NCBI GenBank assembly: GCA_947306845.1
Contig: CAMZHP010000003.1
Coordinates: 1 to 37,443, forward strand
Length of the DNA: 37,443 nucleotides
Origin: an uncultured Prevotellaceae bacterium
GTDB taxonomy: Bacteria; Bacteroidota; Bacteroidia; Bacteroidales; Bacteroidaceae
Reading direction: 5' to 3'
The notes beneath the pieces are model-generated. The model was given only the letters and a program-made list of their open reading frames with translations, did no database searches and was not told the DNA's origin. This document shows positions 25,101 through 31,720 of this stretch, piece by piece (the stretch's first letter is position 1; every line of letters starts with the position of its first letter). The translations under genes were made by a program, and so were the position numbers.

Positions 25101-25329
25101 TATCTCTGGAACAAAGACAGCGACAGGTATCAAGAACCTGACTTGTGGATTCTTCATGAAAGAAAAAGGTTACGATCCCGATCACCGTATTGTTGAAGTT
25201 GGAACATTCCGTTTCTTTAAAGACCAAGACGGGATGAGTGAAATTACGTCATGGCCTTATGGCAATCAGTATGGCATCAAAAAGCGTAACGTGAAAGGTT
25301 ATATCCTTCCGAATATACTTGACAAATAG
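22117..25329 (+). CDS. Surface lipoprotein B: paralogue of A with added FISUMP and C-terminal domains
   Basis: 1070 residues from ATG 22117 (RYYHKMALLMLSVAG...). Lipobox FLLTAC is followed by acidic GDDYSGDIDK. Coiled coil, DUF4988-type domain (GISMTQISGFYYWTLNG), 16-unit repeat array (176-509) and the RVQSIVIMPEA domain correspond one-to-one with protein A. From about residue 680 it adds a Fibrobacter-succinogenes-major-paralogue (FISUMP) domain: LIDLGLPSGTKWACCNVDA, EDYGGYYAWGE, WGGSWRMPSKEQIEELL. A final domain begins at NPPNIEGTYYLSP and ends near the C-terminus. In-frame ATG 22069 overlaps gene A and lacks the leader. It is probably co-transcribed with A from 19946-19975 and ends at the terminator at 25352. 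FISUMP function is unknown, though often found on secreted proteins. Confidence 0.86.
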   Translation: MRYYHKMALLMLSVAGIFLLTACGDDYSGDIDKLNSQYDNIERRVTTLEDQVKTLNTQMGQLSVLAYAVEQGFYITEVNSTTNGYEITLSNGRVIVLQKGTDKTLIPMPGISMTQISGFYYWTLNGMLLTGDDGKPIRSDGMTPIVRYDYINQQWIISIDGGATFKEINTYASVIINDKVLMQVINNYVRENSSTIISQEILFQVISTYIQQNYASLFDVRILNEVVATYINEHYTRIFSYELLEKIFTQYNFSYITNQINVEELVNAMLSFIREHQEVFMDSEVLYEIISSYFQVNKSTIFTNELLLEVVNNFIENHSSYVNVELLTQLVSYYIDQHQEEVFNIESVRNLIFEYVQRNYVQLFSQEIITRVINNYVSLNKSTIFNETLIKEILNTYVKNNYTSIFTNETVIDIINSYVTKNASTFINRDVLTEVITNYFQKNYNLFIDETVVKTAVSNYIETHSTTLIDTDIIWHVVNSYLEQYYSEVFSYDMLTTVVHNYFEQNTKVIGEYISQLSGIIRNVETKDDVCYVTLSNGSTLQLMVYDAYARLRDRVQSIVIMPEANGHVTESKQGYINLRYLVSPAAMANVIASKFYKGEMTLELKVTDANSYISTITSDKIDGSDGILSVYVFNYSPGSIKNIALHVKETKAGGTDIMTEFTPVDIEGQQPDPGNLTCPDNHHPHLIDLGLPSGTKWACCNVDASKPEDYGGYYAWGETSTKNVYSRDNYQHYKNNQMQNIGVSICGTNYDVAHVKWGGSWRMPSKEQIEELLEYCDYTWIGSYTTYTTNGGKFTSKKNGASIFIPAAGFYWEDKNYAYDQGRTSTIWSGTCFENNFRAYGLYFGDLYKPGLFTSADWWIRYCGHTVRPVQGEIDERITSVIPDDIRPDIDPYIPIYDGKNPPNIEGTYYLSPQMLIGSSISSDQIGKVYASERQKYSNQDMTKKTIDMVRVSDTGTEWSKGSGAYISGSGNNFTIYFDQIGETSGIPYKWAYIISGTKTATGIKNLTCGFFMKEKGYDPDHRIVEVGTFRFFKDQDGMSEITSWPYGNQYGIKKRNVKGYILPNILDK
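22642..23643 (+). repeat. Protein repeat array B: 16 units of about 63 bp
   Basis: Exactly the same length as array A (1002 bp) and starting at the same residue number, 176. Irregular units are in the same places: unit 4 has 22 residues (QYNFSY against QFNFEY in A), and units 5, 8 and the last have 20. Corresponding units resemble each other more than their neighbours (unit 11 FNETLIKEI in both), so the whole array was duplicated as a block. Confidence 0.9.
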
Positions 25330-25351
25330 CCATGCAGCCCATCTGAAGCAC

Positions 25352-25387
25352 AAAGGAGTCGCCCACCAGTGGCGGCTCCTTTGTTTT
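25352..25387 (+). terminator. Intrinsic terminator of the repeat-lipoprotein operon
   Basis: Hairpin AAAGGAGTCGCC-CACCAGT-GGCGGCTCCTTT (one T-G pair) followed by GTTTT, 22 bases after the stop of lipoprotein B. Confidence 0.85.
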
Positions 25388-25441
25388 CATCAGCAAATAG
25401 TTGCACATCAAAAGACAAATGCAAATTCTTCGCTCTTTGTT

Positions 25442-25472
25442 TTGGCAGGTTCGTATAAAATCATTATCTTTG
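25442..25472 (+). promoter_or_regulatory. Promoter of the small peptide and HEMLH protein genes
   Basis: TTG (25442-25444), a 20-base spacer and TATCTTTG (25465-25472). The leader to ATG 25502 is about 22 bases. Confidence 0.75.
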
Positions 25473-25501
25473 CTTTTGCAAAACACAAAGCCCTTGTTAT
25501 C

Positions 25502-25669
25502 ATGAAGAAGTACATACGACCCAACGCAAAAAGCCACAAGGCCCAAATGCGCCCCTTCGCCATTGATATCCATTCAGGCATGGGAGACAAAGAACAATAT
25601 ACCAACCCGGCAGAGCTGGAGACAGAACAGCAGTTTCCTGCCATGAGCAAGAATATTTGGGGCGAATAA
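25502..25669 (+). CDS. Small conserved-type peptide, 55 residues
   Basis: Begins MKKYIRPNAK and ends AMSKNIWGE. Many Bacteroidales genomes carry peptides of 50-70 residues beginning MKKYI(K/R)P and ending in an acidic or Trp-containing tail, often just upstream of secreted-protein genes; this fits that pattern. It has no signal peptide. It starts right after a good promoter and is 21 bases upstream of the HEMLH protein, with which it is probably co-transcribed. Its function is unknown; it may act as a leader peptide or be a short regulatory or ribosomally made product. Confidence 0.65.
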   Translation: MKKYIRPNAKSHKAQMRPFAIDIHSGMGDKEQYTNPAELETEQQFPAMSKNIWGE

Positions 25670-25690
25670 ACCCTGCTAAGCCAATCCATT

Positions 25691-28600
25691 ATGAAACAAC
25701 TTCGAACACTTCTGCTGACGCTCGCCATGGTGCTGAGCGCCACCTGTGCGTGGGCACAAACTTATGATGTCACTCCTTTCTATCTCAACAACGCAGGATT
25801 TGACACCGATTTCGATTACACCATCTATGACACGGGAAATGTAGCCCAGGAAATTCTCGACGTGAAAGGGTGGACCAAGAACATTACCGCCAACTATACC
25901 ATCACCGGCGTCTATCAGATCGGCACCAAGAAAACCTTCAACGGAGCCTCCATCCCCTCAGTAGGACAGGATGGCACCACTGAGGGCGGTGTGCTGGCCC
26001 TGAGCACAGGCTGGGAGCAGTCGATGCTCTTCTATCAGGAAGTTGACCTTCCAGCCGGCAATTATGCCCTTGTCACTGCCTTCTACAACTGCGGCGACAA
26101 GGAGGCAGGACGCAGCCGCGTGGCCTGGATTCCGACTGGCAGTCAAGGCTCACTCTCCGGCCTCACCTCCTTCCCCATCGGCAAATGGCTCACCGACACC
26201 ATCCGCTTCGAACTTACAGAGAGCACGAGCGGAAAAATACAGATTGGATTCTATGCCAACGCCAGCCTGGGCTCGGCCAATTTTGCCAAGCCCTGCCTCG
26301 ACTTCGTGAAACTGCTGCGCGACACCCCCATTGGCAGTGCCGACATGGACACCTACAAAAACCGTCTCCGCAATGCCATCACCGAAGCCTATGCGCTCTA
26401 TGGCGACGGTACTGGAAACGAATCCGCTGCACTGCTGTCAGCCATTGAAGCAGCCGAAGCCGTCGTTGCCGACACTGAAGCTACGAAAGAAACTGTGGAC
26501 CAAGCCGTTGAGCTTCTCTCCGAGGCTTCCGACACTTATCTATGGGCCAATCCCACCGGCAGTGTGCCCACAGTGACCACCGACCCCCGATTTGTCCGTG
26601 GTGCGACCATGGCATTCGGACGTATGAGCTACAGCGGGGTGAAAGCCAACGAGGTGACCGAGACCGGATTCTGCTGGAGCGAGTACCCCGACCCCACCAT
26701 CCATGACGAGCGCACCACCAAATACCTGTCCAACAACGGCAACATCTACTGGCTGCGTGACCTCAAACCCGCCACACGCTACTACATGCGACCCTATGTC
26801 ATCACCAAAGGCAGGCAGGTAGGATATGGCGATGCCATCAAGCTTTACACCATCCCCAAAGGGCAGATCACCCTTAACATGCGCACCAGCAGCGACGCAG
26901 CCGCCGACGCACGCATCAAGGCGGCTTCAGAGACAGCCATTGACTGGTGGAACAACCTGACCGAGATGAAAGGATTCTCTCCCAACATCGGCTATGAGCC
27001 AGGCACTCCCACCGCCGACTGCTCATACGGAGGATGGATGCGCGTGGGCTCCAATCAGTCGTATCAGCGACCGGGCACCATCATGCACGAGATGCTGCAT
27101 GGTTGTGGCGTGATACCATGGGCCGACACCGAATGGAGCCGCTTCAACCTGCGCTCGGGCACCTCCAATGCCGCTGGATATGCCACAGGCTCAGGACTAT
27201 GGCTGGGCGACCGCGTCACCGCCGTGCTCCGCTTCTGGGACAACAATACCACCAGCCAGCTCAACGGCGACTACCAGCACATGTGGCCCTACGGCATCAA
27301 TGGTGCCAACGAGGACAACGGGTCTGATGTGCTCTATATCGGCAACTCCCTCGTATGCCAGGCCTTGGGCGAGGACGGCCTGCAGCACACCCCTAGCCTG
27401 TTTGCCGAGCCCTATTATGCCCTTGACCAAGAGGAGGACATCAAATACTATATCAAGAACGAGGATGCGGAACGAGGGCTCTACACCTCTCTGCTGATTC
27501 CACAGGCCAACGGAACGCTGTCGTGGCGTGCGATGACCGCCGAAGAGGCAGCAGCCAACGACAGCTGTGCATGGTATATCACCTTCACGCCTCACAACCA
27601 ATACTATCAGTTGCGCAACGCCGCCACAGGACAATACATGACAACGCTGGCCTCCACCATCCGTACCACACAACGCAGCGCCCCCACAGCCAATGAGAAC
27701 TTCCATCTCATGCCTGGCCGCGTAGATGTGGCGGGCCACAGGGGCTACTGGATCATCCACCCCTCCGGAAACTGGACACCCTCGTGCCTGCAGGCAGAAG
27801 CCAACGGCTCTACCAAGGCAGCTGTATTCAACATCGCCAATGCCGCCACGGCACAACGATGGCTGATTCTCGAAGCAGAGGAGATGCGCACCCTCTCCAA
27901 CAATATGCTGGCTGAGATGAAAAAACAAGTCAACCAAAAGCTGGAGCAGGTGAAGGCGCTCGCCGAAGTGCCTCACGCTGAAGACGAGGCAGGCACAGAC
28001 AATGTCTTCAACAATGCCCTGAGCAGCATCGGGCAACGCCTAAACAATGCCGGCAGCACCACAGACCTGCAGACATTGCTCGACGAACTCGACCAAGTAG
28101 CTTTCGATTTCCTTGCCCATGCCACACCCACGGACATGAGCCAGCCGTTCGACCTCACCTACCTCATCACCAACCCCGACATGCAGTCGGCCGACGGTTG
28201 GTCGGACGCTCCCACCATCAATTACTCCTGCGCCGAATACTACGAGAAGACTTTCGACTTCAACCAAACGGTGAAGAACCTACCTGAAGGCACCTACCAG
28301 ATGCGCGTGCTGGGCTTCCAACGCCCCGGAAAAGCAGAAGAATGCTCCAGCCGGACCACCACAGCGTACATCTATGCAGGAGCAAAGAATGCCCGCATCA
28401 ATCACATCACAGTGGATGCCCAAAATTCAAAACTAGGAGGAAGTGAGTCGTATGCAGGAGGCAAGTATTTCCCCAACAACATGCAGGCCGCCAGCATTTA
28501 TTTCGGCAAAGGACTTTATGAGAACAGCCTCACCACAGAAGTGGGCATGGATGGCGGACAACTCAAGATGGGAATCCGCTCCACCAGCATGCCCAGCTAC

Positions 28601-28819
28601 TACTGGTGCATCTTCGACAGCTTCCGGCTGCTCTACTTCGGTTCGCTCACACCCAAGGAGGTGGATGGCATCTGCCTGCCCATCATCACCCATGAGCCTG
28701 CCGCAAGAAAAGGCATCTACAGCCTCGACGGACAGAAACTGCGTGACAAGGCTTCACAACTGCGTGAGTTGCCAGCCGGCATTTACATCATTAACGGGAA
28801 AAAGGTCGTCACACACTGA
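25691..28819 (+). CDS. Large secreted multidomain protein with HEMLH zinc-protease motif
   Basis: 1042 residues. Signal peptide 1-22 (LLLTLAMVLSATCAWA). The N-terminal beta domain (about 25-215) looks carbohydrate-binding-like (YQEVDLPAGNYALVTAFYN). A helical linker (NRLRNAITEAYALYG, LLSAIEAAEAVVADTEATKE) is followed by a fibronectin-like domain (TETGFCWSEYPDPTI, LKPATRYYMRPYV). The protease domain has IMHEMLHGCG with H466, E467 and H470. No third histidine stands at the metzincin position. A ricin-like trefoil (WYITFTPHNQYYQLRNAATG), helices, a second beta domain and a Prevotella tail (KGIYSLDGQKLR, GIYIINGKKV) follow. It is likely exported and acts on host or dietary glycoproteins, which is inference. 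Confidence 0.82.
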   Translation: MKQLRTLLLTLAMVLSATCAWAQTYDVTPFYLNNAGFDTDFDYTIYDTGNVAQEILDVKGWTKNITANYTITGVYQIGTKKTFNGASIPSVGQDGTTEGGVLALSTGWEQSMLFYQEVDLPAGNYALVTAFYNCGDKEAGRSRVAWIPTGSQGSLSGLTSFPIGKWLTDTIRFELTESTSGKIQIGFYANASLGSANFAKPCLDFVKLLRDTPIGSADMDTYKNRLRNAITEAYALYGDGTGNESAALLSAIEAAEAVVADTEATKETVDQAVELLSEASDTYLWANPTGSVPTVTTDPRFVRGATMAFGRMSYSGVKANEVTETGFCWSEYPDPTIHDERTTKYLSNNGNIYWLRDLKPATRYYMRPYVITKGRQVGYGDAIKLYTIPKGQITLNMRTSSDAAADARIKAASETAIDWWNNLTEMKGFSPNIGYEPGTPTADCSYGGWMRVGSNQSYQRPGTIMHEMLHGCGVIPWADTEWSRFNLRSGTSNAAGYATGSGLWLGDRVTAVLRFWDNNTTSQLNGDYQHMWPYGINGANEDNGSDVLYIGNSLVCQALGEDGLQHTPSLFAEPYYALDQEEDIKYYIKNEDAERGLYTSLLIPQANGTLSWRAMTAEEAAANDSCAWYITFTPHNQYYQLRNAATGQYMTTLASTIRTTQRSAPTANENFHLMPGRVDVAGHRGYWIIHPSGNWTPSCLQAEANGSTKAAVFNIANAATAQRWLILEAEEMRTLSNNMLAEMKKQVNQKLEQVKALAEVPHAEDEAGTDNVFNNALSSIGQRLNNAGSTTDLQTLLDELDQVAFDFLAHATPTDMSQPFDLTYLITNPDMQSADGWSDAPTINYSCAEYYEKTFDFNQTVKNLPEGTYQMRVLGFQRPGKAEECSSRTTTAYIYAGAKNARINHITVDAQNSKLGGSESYAGGKYFPNNMQAASIYFGKGLYENSLTTEVGMDGGQLKMGIRSTSMPSYYWCIFDSFRLLYFGSLTPKEVDGICLPIITHEPAARKGIYSLDGQKLRDKASQLRELPAGIYIINGKKVVTH

Positions 28820-28826
28820 CGACCTT
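28799..28826 (-). terminator. Terminator hairpin spanning two convergent stop codons
   Basis: AAGGTCGTCA-CACAC-TGACGACCTT is a perfect 10-bp stem. It contains the TGA of the HEMLH protein and reaches into the TAA of the small acidic protein. On the minus strand it is followed by TTTTT, so it should end transcription of the minus-strand gene; for the plus strand it lacks a T-tract. Confidence 0.75.
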
Positions 28827-29094
28827 ACTCCTCCACCGCCCAGGGTGAGCCCTTGCTCAGGCGAATGGCATCCTGGCCTGGCTGCAGATCCGGCATTTCC
28901 GCCAGGGAGGGGTCGAGGATAAGGATATCGTCCACAGAGACAACATCCAAATCATCATCTGAGCAGTCTTGCTGACCAAGGGCTGTCCAGTCGCCCTCAT
29001 CATCAAAAGCTACACAGACAATGTCATCATCACCTGCCAAAATCTGGCGGGTTGTGATGACAGGTTTCCAAAATTCATCAGTCTTTAAGGTCAT
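28825..29094 (-). CDS. Small acidic protein, possibly DUF2185/Imm33-like
   Basis: 89 residues, strongly acidic, without signal peptide. VITTRQILAGDDDIVCVAFDDEGDW and the later DILILDPSLAEMPDLQPG recall a DUF2185-like pattern (start of domain, W in the middle, L-x-x-DPSL-x-E near the end), but I recognise it only loosely. Some DUF2185/Imm33 proteins are immunity proteins of polymorphic toxins; no toxin is seen beside it, so that role is not supported here. It is convergent with the HEMLH protein (5-base gap) and follows the D-Ala-D-Ala carboxypeptidase by 100 bases that contain a hairpin. No good promoter is visible. Confidence 0.6.
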   Translation of the reverse strand: MTLKTDEFWKPVITTRQILAGDDDIVCVAFDDEGDWTALGQQDCSDDDLDVVSVDDILILDPSLAEMPDLQPGQDAIRLSKGSPWAVEE

Positions 29095-29131
29095 AGTTTA
29101 GGTTGGAGTTTAGATCATCCTTTATTTGGGG

Positions 29132-29150
29132 GTTGCGCCAGAAGCGCAAC
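29132..29150. other. Perfect stem-loop between carboxypeptidase and small acidic protein
   Basis: GTTGCGC-CAGAA-GCGCAAC, a 7-bp stem with a 5-base loop. No T-tract follows on either strand, so it may be an attenuator, RNA-stability element or weak terminator after the carboxypeptidase. Confidence 0.5.
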
Positions 29151-29165
29151 ATACGGAGAAACTAA

Positions 29166-29193
29166 TTTTCAATCTTCAATTTTCAATCTTCAA
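29166..29193. repeat. Two perfect tandem copies of a 14-bp AT-rich unit
   Basis: TTTTCAATCTTCAA occurs twice in a row just after the carboxypeptidase stop codon. Short AATTGAA-type repeats of this kind are common between genes in this phylum. No function is evident. Confidence 0.7.
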
Positions 29194-29194
29194 T

Positions 29195-30403
29195 TCACCG
29201 ACACAGTGCCTCACAAATGCGGTCCTGGAATGTGCGCCCATCGGAAGACTTGATTAGTCCTTGGTTGAGGATGGCGAAGCATAGCTCGTGACCATTCGAA
29301 GCCAGACAATAGCCGGCAAGGGTAGAGACACCCGACACCGTGCCTGTCTTTGCATGCACATTTCCACGGCATGGTCCGGTTTTCATCCGGTTCTCAAGCG
29401 TCCCGTCCACTCCGGCGATGGGCAGAGCTGGATAAAGATGGGTGTAGATGGCCCTGTTGTCATAGGCATAACGGAGCAACTTCACCAGCATTTCCGCCGT
29501 CACATAACTGTAAAGAGACAATCCGCTGCCATCGGCAATGGTATAATTGACAGGGTCGAGACCCAGACGATAAAGCAGCCGCTTCACTGCGCCCGTGGCA
29601 TCCGACGCCTTTCCTGGCTTGGTGGAATTGGCGTGGGCTATCTGATAGAACATCGACTCGGCATAAAGGTTATCACTGTTTTTCATCATGCGCGACAGCA
29701 CCTTGTCAATACCTGTGCGGTAGCGCACGATCTCCGTACAATTCTGAGGCACCTTTCCCTTACCCAGTGTGACGGAAAGGCCAATGCCCTGACTTCTCAT
29801 CTCCCGGAGCAAAACAGATATGAATTGGTCTTTTTTGTCCACGAGCAATGGTGTGAGCCTGTCGTTGTCATCATCCCAGCACCATCCGCTGCCATAGGTG
29901 AGCGTATCCTTCATGGTAAGGTCGGCCACAATCATGCCTTGTATGTTGGAGATGCCCGCACGCTTGATGTCATTCACCATGTATCGGATATCATCCTGAT
30001 TGATGGTGGGGTCGAATCCGCCTACACAATAGAGCGATCCCCTAAGCGTATCGCCCACGACGGTTCCCCGATAGCAAAAACTCGTATAATAGCAGTAGTC
30101 ACTCCCCAGCATGTCGAGAGCAGTGATGGCCGTGACAAGTTTCATCACGGAAGCCGGACGCTGCCGCTGCCGCTCATTGTGGGTATATATCACCTCATTG
30201 GCCGTAAGGTCATATACCATCAGTCCCAGTTGTGTGGACTGCAGCAGTCTGTCGGTCTTGAGGTTGTCGAGGCGGATCCTCACCTGATCGGCCCACCGAG
30301 GCTCCTGCACCGCAACGGGCATACCAACCTCGCCCCCGCCCATAATTTGTGCCTCAACGGCCAGGGACATCAGCCACAACAATGAAATAATAAGTCTGCG
30401 CAT
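29195..30403 (-). CDS. D-alanyl-D-alanine carboxypeptidase/endopeptidase, PBP4-type (peptidase S13)
   Basis: 402 residues with a signal peptide (RLIISLLWLMSLAVEA). All three penicillin-binding motifs are present: SxxK as S85-V-M-K88 in PASVMKLVTA, SxN as S243-D-N245 in KNSDNLYAES, and KTG at K352 in HAKTGTVSG. GGFDPTI and ADGSGLS are further S13 landmarks. It trims or cleaves peptidoglycan crosslinks in the periplasm. It is somewhat shorter than E. coli DacB, as in many Bacteroidota. It is the third gene of a unit with a cohesin-like/dockerin protein and a PH-domain membrane protein, starting 2 bases after the latter. Confidence 0.92.
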   Translation of the reverse strand: MRRLIISLLWLMSLAVEAQIMGGGEVGMPVAVQEPRWADQVRIRLDNLKTDRLLQSTQLGLMVYDLTANEVIYTHNERQRQRPASVMKLVTAITALDMLGSDYCYYTSFCYRGTVVGDTLRGSLYCVGGFDPTINQDDIRYMVNDIKRAGISNIQGMIVADLTMKDTLTYGSGWCWDDDNDRLTPLLVDKKDQFISVLLREMRSQGIGLSVTLGKGKVPQNCTEIVRYRTGIDKVLSRMMKNSDNLYAESMFYQIAHANSTKPGKASDATGAVKRLLYRLGLDPVNYTIADGSGLSLYSYVTAEMLVKLLRYAYDNRAIYTHLYPALPIAGVDGTLENRMKTGPCRGNVHAKTGTVSGVSTLAGYCLASNGHELCFAILNQGLIKSSDGRTFQDRICEALCR

Positions 30404-30405
30404 GA

Positions 30406-30807
30406 TTAACTTTCCAATTTTTGTCGTCTTGTGATTTCTGCCATGAACCCCTGTTCATTGTCGGTCAGTATGCTCACGTATTTGCGTGGGCCATATTCTA
30501 TCAATATATAATGATTTCCAGGCAATAGGGTCTTCCGACGCTCCATCCTCAGGATGTCGCAGACATGGATGGTCTCACGTCTGGCAAACCTACCCCGGTC
30601 CACCAACAGCAGCCCATCTTCAGTCAGAGTGTAGGAAGTATGGATAACTCTCTCGAGGATTCCCACATCAAGACACACCAGCAGCAATGCCACTGCCGAC
30701 AGCATCCCGTCGCGGGACATAAGGAAAAAGAAAGCAACGCCAGCCAACAACACGATGACAGCAACCGCCGGCAGCGTCACCCGATGCTGGAAGGTGCGGG
30801 GCGCCAT
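30406..30807 (-). CDS. Membrane PH-domain-like protein
   Basis: 133 residues. Two N-terminal transmembrane segments (about 13-31 and 37-52: LPAVAVIVLLAGVAFFFL, MLSAVALLLVCLDVGIL) are followed by a cytoplasmic bacterial-PH-like beta domain (YTLTEDGLLLVDRGRF, ILRMERRKTLL, HYILIEYG, YVSILTDNEQGFMAEI). This layout is typical of small bPH proteins of unknown function. The ATG at 30807 shares its A with the TGA of the upstream gene (TGATG), indicating translational coupling; the GTG at 30810 is a less likely start. It lies between a secreted cohesin-like protein and a cell-wall carboxypeptidase. Confidence 0.72.
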   Translation of the reverse strand: MAPRTFQHRVTLPAVAVIVLLAGVAFFFLMSRDGMLSAVALLLVCLDVGILERVIHTSYTLTEDGLLLVDRGRFARRETIHVCDILRMERRKTLLPGNHYILIEYGPRKYVSILTDNEQGFMAEITRRQKLES

Positions 30808-31487
30808 CACTCTCGTCCGAGAACTATATCGACAATCCTCAAGGCATCGGTAATTTCGATGGCTTTGTTTCCATCCATATCAGCATACTTGAAATGGAAA
30901 TTAGGACTGACTTTGCCAAGGACATAATCTACGACCAACAAGGCATCTGTCAATTCCACTTTCTTGTCGAAATTCACATCTCCCATCCTTGTGCTGGCCG
31001 TTGAGATAATGAATTCAGAGTTCGCACAGTCAATGCCCTTCCCATCCAATCGGCTGAGCAGCACGTCTGACAAACGGCCTGTGAGTTCTCCAGCTGCCAG
31101 GTCATTGGACCCTTGGATGTCAAGTGTCATCAGGACACCGTCTTTCCCAGTAATGCGCACATTAGAAAAAGAGTAGCAAATCACTCGGTACCAACCGCTT
31201 CCCAAACTTCTGATGGCGGACGACATGCCTGTGCCTGTATATCTGTCAGAGAACTGACAGCTGAAATTGTTGTTGTCATCTTTTGCCCATGTGATGCCAT
31301 TGGGAAGATACAAGTCAAACTGAAAACCATTATACTCATCATCTCCCTCATTAGTGAGAGAGATGGTTATCGTCGAAGTCCCTCCGACTGTCAAGGTCTC
31401 TGCTTGAGCGGTTATCTCAGGTGCATTTCCCTGTCCCCACGCCAGTGCCGGAAGCAGCATGGCAAGCATCATCACAATTTTCTTCAT
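30807..31487 (-). CDS. Secreted protein with cohesin-like domain and dockerin-like tail
   Basis: 226 residues. Signal peptide about 1-18 (KKIVMMLAMLLPALAWG). Residues about 22-160 form a cohesin/CBM2-like beta sandwich (TVGGTSTITISLTNEGDDEYNGFQFDLYLP, GVLMTLDIQG, GRLSDVLLS). Residues 168-226 hold two EF-hand-like dockerin repeats (GDVNFDKKVELTDALLVVDY and DMDGNKAIEITDALRIVDI), each with Asp/Asn ligands for calcium. True cellulosomes are not expected in this phylum; such pairs are found on many Prevotella secreted proteins and may mediate surface assembly. It is first of a three-gene unit with a weak promoter at 31556-31586. Confidence 0.8.
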   Translation of the reverse strand: MKKIVMMLAMLLPALAWGQGNAPEITAQAETLTVGGTSTITISLTNEGDDEYNGFQFDLYLPNGITWAKDDNNNFSCQFSDRYTGTGMSSAIRSLGSGWYRVICYSFSNVRITGKDGVLMTLDIQGSNDLAAGELTGRLSDVLLSRLDGKGIDCANSEFIISTASTRMGDVNFDKKVELTDALLVVDYVLGKVSPNFHFKYADMDGNKAIEITDALRIVDIVLGRE

Positions 31488-31555
31488 ATCTTTAGCTTTG
31501 CTTGAAGTACGTCACTTATCCAACAAAAAATTGGTTTTGAAATGCTAATCGGCGG

Positions 31556-31586
31556 TAAAATTACTACTTTTTTGTGAGTTTTCCAA
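31556..31586 (-). promoter_or_regulatory. Probable promoter of the cohesin-PH-PBP4 unit
   Basis: Minus-strand TTG (31586-31584), a 20-base spacer and TAATTTTA (31563-31556), which departs from TAnnTTTG only at the last base. Confidence 0.45.
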
Positions 31587-31602
31587 AATTTAGCAGATTT
31601 TT

Positions 31603-31633
31603 ATCGTTTTTTCCCTTTTTTTATGTACCTTTG
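31603..31633 (+). promoter_or_regulatory. Probable promoter of the C10 protease gene
   Basis: A perfect -7 box TACCTTTG at 31626-31633. The -33 region (near 31603) lacks TTG but is T-rich. The leader to ATG 31721 is about 80 bases. It is divergent from the promoter at 31556-31586. Confidence 0.55.
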
Positions 31634-31720
31634 CCTTCAGAAGACAAATCATTTTTCATTCCCGTTGAGCTATAGCAAGGGATCAGCTTAAGAAAAAGGA
31701 ACTCAGAAACTACATCATAT

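Noticed and set aside
28825..29094. Toxin-immunity pair with the neighbouring large secreted protein
   Set aside because: The small acidic protein is convergent, not co-transcribed, and the neighbour has a signal peptide and sorting tail but no toxin module, so an immunity role is not supported.
29288..30385. 365-residue plus-strand open frame opposite the PBP4 gene
   Set aside because: All penicillin-binding motifs are on the other strand; this frame shows no recognisable domain.
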